A DNA stretch of 64,000 bases from Mesostigma viride (GCA_009746045.1 RPFO01000213.1:5142317-5206316); one strand, 5' to 3'. Shown: positions 11,390 to 24,011, counted from the first letter of the stretch. The notes: generated by a model not told the origin, from the letters alone. Made by a program: numbers and translations.

Positions 11390-13212
11390 ATTCTATGCAT
11401 ATCCGCTTCACCCCGAGACGGCCGCCCGCCTCGGGGTCGCCGGACCCCCGCCGCCGCCAGCGCCCCCCTCCTCGGCCGCGGACTACCAAGTCCCCGCCTT
11501 GCAGGAGGGCTGCCTTGCCACTGACGACGTCGTCCCGGCCCCCTTCACTTTGAAGGAATCGGACGGCGCCCTTGCTCGCCTGCGGTACGATGCGGCGGTC
11601 GGTGCCGACCACCTTTCTGCTGAGCTGCTGAAGACCCCTGATCCGGCGGTTAGGGATCTTCTGCTGGCGTTCTGCAACCGTGTCCTGCTCTCTGACGAGC
11701 CTTCGCCTGCTGAGTGGCAGACGGCCATCCGCGTCATGCTGTACAAGAAGGGCTCTGCTGCTGACCCCGGCAACTACCGGGGTGTCTGCCTCCAGAGCTA
11801 GCGCCGCGCTGAAGGTCTTCATGCGCATGATGCTGCACAGGCTCCGCGCCGCGCTGGACCCACACCTGGGTGAGTCTCAGATGGGTTTCCGTCGTGGTCG
11901 TAACACTGTCATGGCTGTGTTTGTCGCGCGCCGGTTGATGGAGGAGGTGCGTCGCCTTCCCCCTGACAGTTTGCCGCTGGTCTTCATTTTTGTTGACTAT
12001 ATCAAGGCCTTTGACACGGTCGACCTCTGGGAGGCTCTTTGGGCCATCCTAGCTCTGGATCGGGTACCACCTGCGTTTATTGCTGCCATTCGCCGACTGT
12101 ATGAGGGCTCACAGGCAGTAGTGCGGACTGCGGAAGGCACCACTCCACCATTCCCCCTTCACCATGGGGTGTGGCAAGGTTGTGTCCTGTCCCCATACCT
12201 GTTCATTATTGTCGTGGATCACGTCATGCGCCGGGCACGTGCACGCTTTACTGCTCTTAAGGGGTTCGAGCCAGGCTTCAATGGACATCCTTAACGTGAA
12301 AGAGCACGGCGGGGTTAGACCTGGTTACCGCCTTGCCGACCTGATTTATGCGGATGACACCACCCTCATCGAGAGCCCCGAGCACATTCAGACCTGGCTG
12401 GACTGTCTGGGCCTGGAGGCGCGGGCGGTGGGGTTGGAGATTAGTGTCAAAACTGAGGCGATGGTGATTGGGGCCTCCAGTACACCACCCCTGCCGCGCC
12501 TGCTCGACGGGACGGAGGTCCCGTTCCGCGACCGCTTCAAGCTGTTGGGGAGTTGGCTTCCTGACACTGCCGACGATGTGGACACCCGCATCGGCCTTGC
12601 CTGGGCCAAGCTCCGTTCGCTCAAAACCTACTGGCGCTCGAAGGGCCTGGGCGAGCACCGCAAGCGCATGCTCTTCAAGGTCCTCGTCCTCACGGTGCTC
12701 ACGTATGGCGCCGAGGCGTGGACCATCCGGCCACCCAAACTGGCAGCTAGGCTAGACGGCACGGTTTACAGGATGCTCCGACAGGTCCGTAGGGTTTTCC
12801 GAGCGTCCGTCATCAGAATTCATCTTTGTATCATGGCATGCCTCGTATTTCGGACGAGATTAGGCAGCGTAGGATAGCATTTGTAGGACACCTTGCTCGC
12901 ACCAGCCAGGTCGACACCGCCCTTGGCCTGGCCGGCCCCCAGCGGCTTGGCCAGCCAGGGGGACACATTCTGACCTGGCCTGGCCCCGAGGGCATTCCCA
13001 AAAGGGTAGGGAAACCTGTCACGACCTACATCCTGATGTTGCTGGACGACCTAGTGGTCCCAGCCCAGTTTGAGCACCGCATCCACTCTCTCTTCCGTCT
13101 TTGGACTGCCATGCAGGACAAGACGCGGTGGAAGAAGATTGTCAAGGCGCACACGGCCGATCCTGTGGGCAAGCCCCCTCCCCCCAAGCGGAGGCGGCGT
13201 TTTGATGAGTAG
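11390..13212 (+). pseudogene. LINE-A ORF2: reverse transcriptase, frameshifted, no endonuclease
   Basis: The non-LTR reverse transcriptase domain copies element RNA into DNA at a nicked target. The motifs appear in family order across at least three frames: an N-terminal finger region with SSAADYQVPAL, GNYRGVCLQS (about 11775), GFRRGRNT, motif A FVDYIKAFDTV (about 12000), motif B GVWQGCVLSPYLF (about 12170), motif C YADDTTL (about 12350), then the thumb and a C-terminal region ending GKPPPPKRRRRFDE. Catalytic aspartates are retained. Frameshifts near 11800, 12290 and 12840 break the protein, and the upstream endonuclease domain is missing. This is a 5'-truncated, inactive copy, and the least degraded LINE-A copy here. 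Confidence 0.85.
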
Positions 13213-13345
13213 TGTAGTTAGGATTTTCTAGATAGCTTAGAGTTAGGATAGTTCGATCACGCGGCTTCCTCCACCCCATCCATCATGGAATATGTACTAC
13301 ATGATCTCCCCACGGAGGCATGTTATAATTTAATTTAATTTGATT
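13213..13345 (+). mobile_element. LINE-A 3'UTR with terminal hairpin and AATTT tail
   Basis: After the ORF2 stop comes a 130-bp 3'UTR ending in CTCCCCACGGAGG, which can form a short hairpin, then GCATGTTATAA and a tail of AATTT units (13327-13345). It is the plus-strand reference for the minus-strand 3' ends listed elsewhere. Confidence 0.75.
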
Positions 13346-13729
13346 TTTAATTCTATGCATGGTTCTTAGCCCAAAACTCACGTCTCGCGATTTACATTCT
13401 GACCCCCTGGTGTGGCATATAGCCTAGGGAAGCTGCGCCTAGCTGACTGAACATGCAACATCGGGCATGACAATAAATAGTTACAATTGATGATAATTGG
13501 GAGAACACCAGTCGGTTCAAGCATTTAATTACGGATACTAAGGTGGCATAACGATATACTGGCGCTGGTTGTCTCCTTCTTGATATACGGGCATGCCAAG
13601 CTGCAACCCTTGGTATGTGCCAGGGTCATGGTCAGTACACACCAATGTCGGGGCCCCTTCGAAATGGTTGTCGATCGGTTGGTTTTCTTGGAAATATATT
13701 GTCATTGACAGGAGACCCATATCCGTCAA
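13346..13729. other. No gene; dispersed motif copy
   Basis: Holds a minus-strand copy of the GAGACAACCAGCGC motif at about 13563-13576. Otherwise unassigned. Confidence 0.4.
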
Positions 13730-14235
13730 GGAGACTCGTGAGCTCCAACTAGAGCTAGGTCCTCCGCCTTCCCCGCTTGCGGGGCACTGCATGCAAGGCT
13801 GGACCGCCCGCGCTGCTCCTCACCTTTGAATACACGGCGGACATGTTGCTGTTTCTCAAGTGCCGATAGTGGCTTTTTGTGGGGACCTCCTACGTACACG
13901 TTGGAGGACGACTTGACCCCGGCGCAGCAACAACGGGTCAACGGCGACGGGAGCCATGGCCGACTTATACCTCCAGCTCGGACCGGCAGGCTGCAGGGAA
14001 GAAGCCGGTTTACTGGTGGGGGGCGGCCATATCCGATCTGCGTCGACCAGATGGCGATTATATTCCCCTCTAGTGACTTTATGGTTGGGGCATATGGTGC
14101 AGATCGACGATATTTGAAACTTTCATGTATTTAAATTAATTTCTAATGAGATTAGCAGAGTACTCTGTGGCATGCCCATGCGCATGACACACAAGTACTT
14201 TGTCGCACGCAAGTACTTACTTATACTTACTTCCT
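13730..14235 (+). mobile_element. LINE-B-tailed ORF1 remnant lacking ORF2
   Basis: Degraded ORF1 coding sequence is split over frames. It has a segment parallel to PPLLLTF and the LRRRKRL region of the 46-kb copy, then LEDDLTPAQQQ and KKPVYWWGAAI (13895-14030). It is followed directly by a 3'UTR and ACTT-rich tail (14105-14235) that match LINE-B at 20741-20862. The ORF1 C-terminal domain thus runs into the LINE 3' end with no RT region between, as in the LINE-C and LINE-T elements. Confidence 0.65.
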
Positions 14236-14560
14236 TATGTCGACCACAAGCCGAGCCCCGCTGCCGCAGGCAACCCCCGCCCCAGCAAACCCCGCCTATA
14301 GGGGAAGATATAGAAGTAGTGTAGCATAGTCATGCAGACTTGGCTACAACGTGGCCCACGCCCATGTGTATGTCTGCCTATGATGATGGGAGCGGGAGTC
14401 CCACCAGACGATGTAATAATAAGCGTTTAAGTAATCAGATAGCCATGCATGCTGTGCCGGCCCATGCAGAGAGCCACTCTCTGCTGAGTGAGAGGCTGCA
14501 TGGGCCCTAGCCCGGCTGATTAATTTCTTCGTTAGCCATGATGACCATATCTTCGACCCC
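14236..14560. other. No recognisable gene
   Basis: No domain, RNA gene or repeat family recognised. Confidence 0.4.
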
Positions 14561-14599
14561 ATGCCAGGCCTCTTTTGGTATGATATACATCATGGTGCA

Positions 14600-14730
14600 G
14601 CGGCAGGTGCACGTACCTTCTGCACCCAGGGTATAGGTGGCAGTTTACATTCCCCCACCTACAGGTAGTAGCCCAGAAGTATTTTAAAAAACATATGCCC
14701 CCTCTCAGGGATATTAAAGTTTTTAAAATT
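14600..14730 (+). mobile_element. LINE-C-like 3' end fragment
   Basis: Sequence around TTACATTCCCCCACCTACAG and CATATGCCCCCTCTCAGGG matches, on the plus strand, the reverse complement of the 3' ends at 27365-27475 and 45690-45795. It abuts the LINE-A tail that begins near 14730. Confidence 0.55.
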
Positions 14731-14734
14731 AAAT

Positions 14735-16740
14735 TACAACATGACTCCGTTGCACCAGGAAGATCATGTACATATAGCACGTATTCCATAGTTGCTGATG
14801 GGTGGGGGTGAGCGAAGCCGAAAAAACTAACTATGCTATAATTCTAAACTAATAATCTATAAGCTACAAAAATCCTAGCTACTCCACTCAGCAAAGCGTC
14901 CCTTCCTCCTGGGGGGGGGGGGGGCTTGCCTACAGCCAGTACGGCCGCAGCTAGGCGTGTGGGCCTGGACAATTTAGTCTGCATCACCACCTCTTCTTGT
15001 CCTGCAATCTGCATAGCAGTCCAAGCAAGAGAGAGGGAGGATATGCGGTGCTGGGCTGGGACCACTACTATAGGTCGGCCAGAAATTCTGATAGATGTAA
15101 AGTTCGTGGCAAGTCTATATACCCGCCGTGCGGGGCGGCTTGTCCTTGCATGGGGCCACCGGCCATGGGCCAGGTTAGGATATATGCCGCCCAGCTGGCT
15201 GCATGGTCAAGCCGCTGGGGGCCGACCAGAGTCACCAGACCAAGGGCGGTGTCTACCTGACTGGTTCGAGGCTTCGAGCAAGATGTCCTACAAATGCTAT
15301 ATCCTATACGCTGCCTAATCTCATCCGAAATACGAGGCATACCCTTAATTATACAGAGACTCTATAGCGATCTATGCGTTGAGATTACTTGAGAACCCGA
15401 CATTCAGGACCTGTCGGAGCATCCTAGTATACTGTTCAGCCGCCGGGTGACCATCTAATTGTCCGTGAGCGTCCATGCCTTGCATGGCGCCGTATGTGAG
15501 CACCGTGACTGAGGACCAGGACCTTGTTGAAGAGCACGCGCTTGCGGTCCTCGCCAAGCAAAGTCCTTCGAGTGCCAGTCTAGGTGTTGAGCGAGCGGAG
15601 CCCGTGATCCCGGGCAGGCCAGGCCGATCATTTCGGGTGTCCAGATCGTCGGCGGTGTCAGCTAGGGAGCATGCTCCCCAGCAATTTGAATTAAGCGATC
15701 ACAGAACGGTACAGGTCTCAGTCCCGCGTCTAGCAGCCGCAGGAGCGGCAGGCGACTGGTAGCACCAATCGTGAACCATCGCCTCAGTTTTGACGCTAGT
15801 AATCTCTGGACCACCCCACCGACCGCGCTTCCAATCGACAGGCCATGCAACCAGGTCTGAATGTGCTCATGACTGACGCCTCGATGAAGGGGTGGTGGCA
15901 TCCGCATAAATCAGGTCGGACAGGCGGTAAACCGACAGGGCCACCGCTGCCCTTGCTGCGATCGTTAATTAATTAAGGATGTCCATGCCAGGCTCGAACC
16001 CCTGAAGAGCAGTAATCTGCGCACGTGCATGCCTGGCGCATGACGTGGTCCACGACAATACATAAACAGATATGGGGGACAAGACACCACCTTGCATGCC
16101 ACACCCCGTTGTGAACTTGGTGCATCATTGGGGTGGTGCCTTCTGCAGTTCGGTTCGCACTATACTGCCTGTGAACCCGGTCATACAGCCAGCCAATGGC
16201 ATGCAGCTATAAATGCTGACCAGTGGCACGTGACCCAGAGCTAGGATGGCCCAAGGAGCCAGTTCCAGAGGACCGTGTCAAAAGACTTGCATGATCGTGT
16301 AGTCAACAAAAATGAAGACCAGCGGAAGACCATCAAATTAATTACTTAAACTCGTGCTCCCGTTGGGGAGTCACGGGACACCTGTAATAATTGTGCACAT
16401 CAGGAAGAAATTAAGGGCAGTCAGACCCCCTTTCTCCTTCATGCCAGAGCCCAGAGGCATGCCACAGCAGCAATCGGACACGATATAGACGATCCGGCAA
16501 GTTCTGTGGGTCAGGGCAGATGCGACGCACCTCCTCCACCATGCAGCCGGCGCGGCCGGCCCGGCGCGCGACAAACACAGCCATGACAGTGTTATGGCCA
16601 CTACGGAAGGCCATCTGAGACTCACCCAGGTGTACGTGGGTCCAGCGCAGAGCGAAGCCTGTGCATGCAGCATCATGCACATGAGAACTTCAGCGCGGCG
16701 CTTTGGAGGCAGACACCCCGGGCGATTGATAGACTGTGAC
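14735..16740 (-). pseudogene. LINE-A ORF2, highly degraded copy
   Basis: Reading down from 16740, the minus strand shows the same RT order as the 11.4-13.2 kb copy. GESQMAFRSGHNTVMAVFVA (16560-16640) is followed by degraded motifs A to C (15900-16320), MLRQVLNVGF (about 15400), PRISDEIRQR (about 15330) and a C-terminus with GKPPPP (about 14920). Dozens of small insertions and deletions, many at short AATT or CATG motifs, leave no frame longer than about 100 codons. A LINE-T 3' end is nested inside at about 16336-16515. Clearly inactive and older than its plus-strand relative. Confidence 0.8.
16336..16515 (-). mobile_element. LINE-T 3' end nested in LINE-A
   Basis: The segment begins with AATTAATTA and GCTCCCGTTGGGGAGTCAC and continues with AGGAAGAAATTAAGGGCAG and CTCCTTCATGCCAGAG, as at 62815-62960 and 25765-25885. 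It interrupts the RT fingers region of the LINE-A copy, so it inserted later. Confidence 0.7.
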
Positions 16741-17107
16741 CGGGGTCAGCAGCAGAACCCTTAACCCTTAAATGGTATCCAACTCACTGTTATAAATATC
16801 AGTCAGTTAACAACTTGGCATCATAATGCCCACAAACCAACCTATAATAACAATTTTACTATCCATATTGGGACCAAAGCACACACATATACTGATGGTC
16901 CTCCTTGGGGGTCACGTCATTGGTCATATTGCAATGTCCTATGGGTGCTAAATATAGCACCCCCTGGCAGGGGGTGCCCAGGGTGCAAAAAGTTAATTAC
17001 ACACATATAATGTAATATTGGATGTCAAATCTTATTTGCTGGTCCTGGATTCGACAAGGCAGTGAGAAAAGAAGCTAGTAAGGGCTCCTGAACACTGACA
17101 TCATGGG
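16741..17107. other. No gene; partial palindrome-family motif
   Basis: Near 16760-16810 the sequence CTTAAATGGTA, TTATAAATATCAGTCAGT resembles 23990-24030 on the opposite strand. No gene is visible. Confidence 0.4.
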
Positions 17108-20100
17108 TTGTCCCAGGGACTGGCCGAGCGTGTCTTGGATAGTCCAATCTCACGGACGACGCAACAGAGTCAAAGCCGCGACCTTCATCGCCAACTTCGC
17201 AACAAGGAGCGCCTGCTGGCTTTCGCAACCCGGCACTCCCAACGGTATGCTGCATTCTTTGACCCCAAGACCAGGCGAGCAAGTCGCGCCGCCCGCCTGG
17301 AGGGTGCCCTATGCGCGTTGAAAAGTACTATGTTATCTCACGCCGCACACACGTCCCCGCCAGCCTCCCCCCAACCCCCTGCCGACACCGCGGGTCCCCG
17401 GCGCCCCCTGCTGGGCCAACGCCGGCACCACTCGCTGCGCATCGCAACCTACAATGTCCGCACCCTGCCCGGGGGAGATGCCCCCCCGCGGGCCAACGAG
17501 CTTGTCCACTACTGCCGCCTATATGGCATTGATGTGCTTGGGGTCCAAGAGCACCGACGCTCCTTTGAGGGCCCCGTTCAGCGTGTCACCCTCGCACTAC
17601 AATGGCAACTGCTGTGCGGCCCGGCGCATGCACCGGGTCAGGGAGGAGTGGGCCTGCTGTGCTCCCCCACCGCTGCCGCCCAGCTCGTGGACCACAAACT
17701 TTGCTCGAATCGGATCCTTCAGTGCACTTTCCGCTCCCTTGAAGGACGGACCCCCATTATGCTCTCGGTAATTGTCGGATATGCCCCACATGCTGGGCAC
17801 CCGGCCGAGGACCGCGCAGCGTTCTTCAACCAGTTGCTCGACATAGAGAAACAGATCCCACGTCAATACATCGTTGCCATCTTGGTGGATGCCAACGCGA
17901 CCCTGCCCGTGGGCCGCGGGGGCTGCATGTATGCGCCGCGCCTAACCGATAGCAATGCCAACACCCCCCTACTTGAGCAACTGCTCACTGAGGGGGACTT
18001 GACTGCTGCCAATACGCTTTTGCTAAACCGCCTGATGCACTAGTGACCTTTGTGGGCCCCATGCGCAGGGCGGCTGGCTCGATGCTCCCTCGGCGGCGAT
18101 GTGTATGCTTGGACTACATACTTGTGCGCAAGTGCTGGCGCTCTTCCGTCATCGATGCCCGTACGCTGACCACCCCCAGTGTCGCATCGGATCATCGCAT
18201 GGTCACCGCAACCTTGCGCCTACGTCTTCAGGCCCCTGCGCGCCGCCGCCCCCGGCCCCGCCCTGACTGGACCTGCTTACGCCCCGTCCGTGGGCGCAGG
18301 GAGAAGTGGTCAGCGGATGAGATACGCCGCGATGCAATCAGGTCTGCCTTCGTGGACGCGCAACCTTTGATGTACCTGGACGCAGATCGCGGTGTAGATC
18401 TCACGCCACCCTACGAACTGTTCATGCGATCGGTGGAGCTTGGCTCTAAGCTTCTCCCCGAGCAACCCCGCGCCCGACCAGCCCCGCTCTACCTGCGCGA
18501 CGCCCGGGTGGTTGCCGCCCGGCTGGCGCTAGCGCAGGCCCGCCGCCGCGGGGAGGACCTGTACCCGTACCAGGAACGGCTTACTCAAGCATATACTGCC
18601 GCACATGCGGAGGAGGTGGAGACACTTGCCGCCGAAATCAATCGCCACACGGCCGCCAACCAGCACAAGGCGGCCTGGCGCTCTCTCGACCGTCTCACCG
18701 GACGCCGGGAAACGCAACGGGCTGACATCCCAGGCACCCCCAGTGAACGCCTTGAGATTTGGTTCAGCTCCCAGGCCAAACTATCAGGGGCCCCTGGCCC
18801 GCCCCCCCGCTTGACCCCGCTGCAGCTGCACGCCCTGCGGCCAGCCGAGGCGGCCCCATTGAGCCCCCGCAGGCGCCCACCAGCGAGACGGACTACCTGG
18901 TCCCACCGCTCTCCGGCCCCTGGTGGACGGCCCCCACGACGAGTGGACTCCCCAGGAATGGGCTGCTGCCATCTCCACCCTCCGCAATGATGCTGCCATG
19001 GGAGTGGACAATATTTCACCGGAGGTGGTTAAGATGCCTGAGCTTGAGCCTTTCCTCCGGGGTGTTTGCAACCGGATTCTACGAGATGGCCTCCCCCCGC
19101 CGACGTATTGGAAGACCGCTGTCCGGGTCATGCTCTACAAGGGCAAGGGGTCCGCCGCGGATACCGGCAACTACCGCGGCGTATGCCTCCAAAGCTGCGT
19201 GCTGAAAGTCTTCATGCGTCTCCTGCTGAACCGCATGCGCGCCAGCCTCGATCCCCACCTAGGTGAGTCCCAGATGGGCTTCCGTGTTGGTCGCAATTGT
19301 GTTATGGTCACTATTACCGCGCGCCGCCTGATCGAGGAAGTGGGCCGCCTGGCCCCCGGCCTCTTGCCATTGCTATTGATCTTCGTGGATTACACCAAGG
19401 CATTCGATACGGTTATATGGGACGCCCTGTGGGTGGTCCTTCACCTGTTCCGTGTCCCATCGTACATCGTTGAGATCATCCGCCAGTTCTATGAAGGGTC
19501 CCAAGCCCAGGTCCGTACCGCCGACGGCGTCACTCCGGCGTTCCCCTGCACACCGGGGTGTGGCAGGGCTGTGTGCTCTCCCCATATCTATTCATCATTA
19601 TGGTGGACTATATTATGCGGCGTGCACAAGCCCGCTTCGCCCGGGTGGAGGGGCGCCCGCCGGGGATCGAGGTCACGGAGTACGCCAGCTACGGCGGGGT
19701 TGACCCACCCTACCGCCTGAGCGATCTGATCTACGCTGATGACACGACACTCGTGGAAACCCCAGAGTCAGCCCAACTGTGGCTAGACAGCTTATCACTG
19801 GAAGCGCGGGCGGTGGGGCTTATGATCAGCAAGAAAACGGAGGTCATGGCCATCGGCTTCCCTGCTGGGATAGCCCCACCCACCCTCCTCTTGCTGGACG
19901 GCAGCCCCGTCCCCCCGGCGACTCGCTTCAAGCTCCTTGGCAGCTGGCTTCCCTCCACGGCCGACGACATCAACACCCGCATTGGCCAGGCCTGGGCGGC
20001 CCTCCGCCGCCTCGACAGGTTCTGGACCTGTCGCTACCTGAGTGAGCGACGCAAGCGCATTCTGTTCAAGGCCCTTGTCCTCAGCATCCTCCTTTATGGC

Positions 20101-20715
20101 TGCGAGGCGTGGACCCTGGACCAGGCGCTGAGCCAGCAGCTTGACGGCACCGTCACTCGAATGCTCCGTCATATCCTCGGCGTCCGCTACCAAGAACGCC
20201 GCACCCGGGCCGAGCTCTACTGCGAGCTCCCTCTTGTCACCCATACCATCCGACACCGCCGCCTCCTCTTTGCCGGCCATCTTGCCCGCACAGACCAGGT
20301 GAATACCGATGTGGGCCCTGCCGGGGGGCTTAAGACGGGCCAACCAGGTAGACACCTCCTCCTATGGCAGGGTCCCCTTGTCCCATCGCAACCCACTGGC
20401 AAACTTGCGCGCGCCGGGCACCGGCGCGGCGCGACCCGGACCTATGTGACACAACTGCTTGAAGATGCAGGGCTTCTGGGACTATCCGTACTCCGCGCCC
20501 GCATGATTGACAAGGAGAAATGGGCTGCCATCTGCGATAAGCACCTTCCCGAGGGGTATGCTCCTGTTTTCTCCCCACGGGCCCCGCGGCCCGTTGCTAG
20601 CCAGGGTAGAAGTCCGCAGGTGGAGGTTATTGGTCCTGAGGATAGCCGCTACACTACCGCCTCGTCTGCCATTACAGTAGAGGACAGCTCGGATGAGGAT
20701 TACATCCCCATCTAG
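17108..20715 (+). pseudogene. LINE-B ORF2: AP-type endonuclease plus reverse transcriptase, near full length, frameshifted
   Basis: ORF2 of a non-LTR retrotransposon: the endonuclease nicks target DNA and the RT copies the RNA from the nick. The endonuclease/exonuclease/phosphatase domain runs from about 17437, with RIATYNVRTL, GVQEHR, LVDANATL and, after a frameshift at 18043, DYILVRKCW and SDHRMVTA, so the catalytic Asn, Glu, Asp and His are present. The RT follows with GNYRGVCLQS (about 19165), GFRVGRN, FVDYTKAFDTV (about 19385), MWQGCVLSPYLF (19558), YADDTTL (about 19735), a thumb, and an extended C-terminus ending EDSSDEDYIPI at 20715. Breaks near 18043, 18850-18920 and 19550 leave four frames. 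Few other defects are visible, so this is a fairly young but dead copy. No ORF1 is seen directly upstream. Confidence 0.88.
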
Positions 20716-20862
20716 TGCTTAATTAGTGCTTAATATTTGGGGGATGATGCAGACGATATTTGTTTAAACTTTTGTGTAATTATTTTTCTAATGAGATTAG
20801 CATAGTACTCCGTGGCATGCCTTTGCGCATGACACGCAAGTACTTACTTTACTTACTTACTC
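20716..20862 (+). mobile_element. LINE-B 3'UTR with ACTT tail
   Basis: A short 3'UTR (GATGATGCAGACGATATTTG, GAGATTAGCATAGTACTCCG) ends in repeated ACTT units at 20836-20858. The same end is found at 10460-10585 (minus) and 14105-14235 (plus), which defines the family's 3' terminus. Confidence 0.8.
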
Positions 20863-20890
20863 CCAGGGACCCAGCTGCGGCACTAAAAAT

Positions 20891-22215
20891 AACTGCCCGC
20901 TATAAATAGCGGACAGTTTGGCTGGTGACGTTTGCTAGCATTACAAAGCTAAATTCTTATCCCCTAGCAACAAAAAACATCATGGATGATCAAGCATGCT
21001 AATTACATCCTGTCCAGGCTGCAGAACATCCATCATAGCATATAAATAAAGATAGGTAACCACGCCTATGCACAGTCACATTTGTACGTATCATAGCATG
21101 GTAAGGGCACACCCTTGAAACCACACAAGCCAAACACGATGCTCACTTTTTTCTTGTGCTGATGCTGTAATAAACAAGTGCAAGTAAGCCTAGCTCAATG
21201 ACAATGCTAGCTAGTGCTCCCTGTATGCTGGGCTTTATCATACTAGCTGCTAACTGGCTATGGGGTGTCCTCTACTAACAAAACCAAAAAGCTAACCAAA
21301 ACCTGGCTAAGATACCATCTTTCAAAAAAATGTAGGCAAGAAAACCCATCACAATACCATGCACAACATATTTAAGCATTACATCGATCGTTACTCTAGT
21401 ATATAGGATGAAGACGCAGCTAACCATGAGCACACGGATGATAAACTGGGCGAAATGGTTGTACACAGCCACCACGACAAACCATTACATAAAAGTAGTA
21501 GGGAGGGAGCTTTAACACCACGAAACCTTAATAATAAGTCCGGGATTACTTACCGAACGATAAAACCACTTTACCTCCTTCACGGCAGCGGCAGGGACTG
21601 CAAACTGCGCCAGGTCCAACTACCGCAAAAAAGGCTGTCTGACAGGTAGCAAGCTCGTGACAGAAACGATGCCCCGAGGCTTCCCTGACCCACAGCGCTG
21701 ATGAACTATGTGATATACATCATAAGAAAGTTAATCGTTGCGAAATATTCAATGATAAAACGGCAAATACCAAGTGCTAGCTTCATCGGCATCCCCGTGG
21801 TAGTGAACGCGTGTTGACGCAATAAAAACCAGCCCGAGATGATTGCGCGCCTCGTAATTAGAGGTTGCGCAACTAGGTCTATAGCATCCTTATGACGTAT
21901 AAAGTGTGCCTACAAATTTTGGAACGAATCCATGCATCGACGCTCCTGCGCCAGTCAGTTTTCTGCACCGCCATGGCGGCAAATCTGCATGGATGTCAAT
22001 ATTTTACATTCACGTTTTCGTCCCATTGAAAAGGGTACCCCCTGTACTTTGGTCAATAATTAGTCCCTGTGTACTTGTAGAATGTAGTGATGTTTAGGTA
22101 CGGGACGTAGTACACATCTAGCTGAAGACGCCTGGCTAAAAATATCATGGAAATACCTACTGGCATTCGCGTTATATGCTCCCAACCAACTGTCCGCTAT
22201 TTGTAGCGGGCAGTT
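20891..22215. mobile_element. Possible DNA element bounded by palindromic AACTGCCCGCTA termini
   Basis: A 28-bp near-palindrome starting AACTGCCCGCTATAAATAGC lies at 20891-20918, and its counterpart AACTGTCCGCTATTTGTAGC at 22188-22215. Between them are about 1.27 kb without a recognised transposase. One minus-strand frame of 66 codons at 21275-21475 is strongly hydrophobic but matches nothing I recognise. Two similar palindromes 1.3 kb apart suggest element ends, but no target duplication was found, so the boundaries are tentative. Confidence 0.4.
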
Positions 22216-22232
22216 GGTGCCCCAAACTCACA

Positions 22233-23962
22233 TGTCCTCAATTGAGGACAAAATCCTCCCAATAAGGACAGCACCTTCAGCAGCAGGTATTGGCGCGAAA
22301 CCTTGGTCCCAACGGTCATCTGACCCTTTTCCCGCGAAAATGGACTCGGTACCCGGCGCGGCGCGGTACTGGGGTCGACAGGACCCGTCCGTACCTGTAA
22401 ATTATGTGGTGGAGAAAAGTACCTATTTTGGTGGGAACGTTGCAATGCGTGCGTGTGTTCCCGCAAATTGCGGCTATGGGGTCGAGCCAGGTCCGAGGCT
22501 TGCCTGAACTATACAGGCGATCGTTTTGCCCCGGACCAAGACAGAGTTATAGATCGACATCTAGAGCTTCCGCTCAAGCTGTTTTTGGGGGGCAGTCGCT
22601 TTTTATTCTCTAAAAAATCCTTTGATGAACGGAATTTGTCTAGTTTGCAGAAAAACGGGAGGCGGCGTAGATTGCATGACAAGCCGGTATACTGCTCTGT
22701 GATGCGCGCTTTTTTCTTGACATTAGCAACGGATACCGTGAGGGTGGGTATTGTTACGCTTTCGGGTTCAAGGGCGAGTTCTGGGTACAAGTATTTTGGG
22801 CGGTTGGAAGCGTTAAATATACCCAGTTTTTATGTCGTCAGATCGTCGTTGCGCCTGGCGACGACGGCGGTGGGCGCGAGCCATAGATTTCATTTGCCGC
22901 AAGGCTGGGTGCTGCCCGCGCGTCCCCATGCTTTCTTTTATAATTTTCGAGCCTTTCCGCGCATCTGGCCGGCTGGGAGCACGTCGAGAAGCCGTCTCCG
23001 GACATCATCCGCATCCGTTTCTTCATATAAATTGCGACAACACATATCGTAGGTTGTTATTTGATTACATTGTATGATTTCGATTGTGTATTATGCCCAG
23101 CCCCTTCGTTTTCATGCCGCTGTTGAATGGGGAGAGGCGAGTGTTAGCTGGCCACCGTTTTTTTCTTCCGTTCCGTCAATGCAAAGGTAATCGTTATCTG
23201 CATGGCCAACGCTGGCGTTAAAAGCAATGCCTTGCTTGCTATGGTAAGCGTAGTGTGGATGGTTTCTTGTTGCTGCCTTGTTGCTGAAAGTTTTTCCCAG
23301 GCTTTCTGGGATCTTGCCTATATGGTTTCTGACATATAACCCTTTTTCTAGAGGGAGCTAGGTAGAGGAGTTGACCTTGTCATGTTGGCATTCTGCTGCT
23401 GTGATAGCCTCTTCGTCTTTGCAATACCTATAATGAGCCCTTTATATTGCATGCATGGCTCTAGTAAGGGTGCTAAAGCACCATGGTGTCACCTAAGCGT
23501 CCTACGAAGACCTAGGACCGACCTTGGCCACTGAAAACCTGTCCTTACCCTAGTTTGGCTTAGCTAGCTTTCCTTGTGCTCTGCCAAGTGCAATTGCTCG
23601 TATCGGGTTCCTGGCCGTCTGTCATAGCTTTCCGTGAGGTGGCCAAGCATGGGCAGCCCCGGGGTGGCTGCCACATGTTAGGGAGGTGTCCTATGGGTTT
23701 GCTGACCGCTTGTGGTCCTTGGAAGCATGGTCTTTATGTCTCATTCTCTCGTACATTCTAGTGGAGGGTTTTCCTTGGTTGCCGATGCAGGCCCCCCTGC
23801 ACGTAACAATTCATAATTAAATAGGAAATGCGCACATATGGATGATGTTAAGCATTGGAACTCTCAAACACATCATAAATGATCATGCTTCAAAGCCCCA
23901 TATTTATTTTTTTGTGTGTTAGAGAGTTATTAACAGTATTGCACTGTCCTCAATTGAGGACA
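22233..23962. repeat. Segment bounded by two identical 18-bp palindromes
   Basis: TGTCCTCAATTGAGGACA occurs at 22233-22250 and 23945-23962, each followed by AAA. The 1.7 kb between has a 199-codon plus-strand frame (22453-23052) with no recognised domain, and otherwise short frames. Whether the two palindromes are ends of one element or separate insertions cannot be decided. The second lies just before another AACTGCCCGCTATAAATA-like motif (about 23989). Confidence 0.4.
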
Positions 23963-24011
23963 AAACTGTTGGGTGTCAGCCATTGGTACTGCCCGCTATA
24001 AATATTATCAG

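Noticed and set aside
10860..11828. 322-codon minus-strand frame
   Set aside because: Mostly antisense to the plus-strand LINE-A RT domain. Only the short stretch around 11126-11310 has meaning, as a separate LINE-A fragment.
21275..21475. 66-codon hydrophobic minus-strand frame
   Set aside because: Could encode two membrane spans but has no match, no exon signals and lies in AT-rich sequence where hydrophobic frames arise by chance.
22453..23052. 199-codon plus-strand frame
   Set aside because: No recognisable domain, biased toward Arg/Ser, overlapping minus-strand frames of similar size, and no exon signals. It lies between two palindromes, so an element gene cannot be excluded, but there is no positive support.
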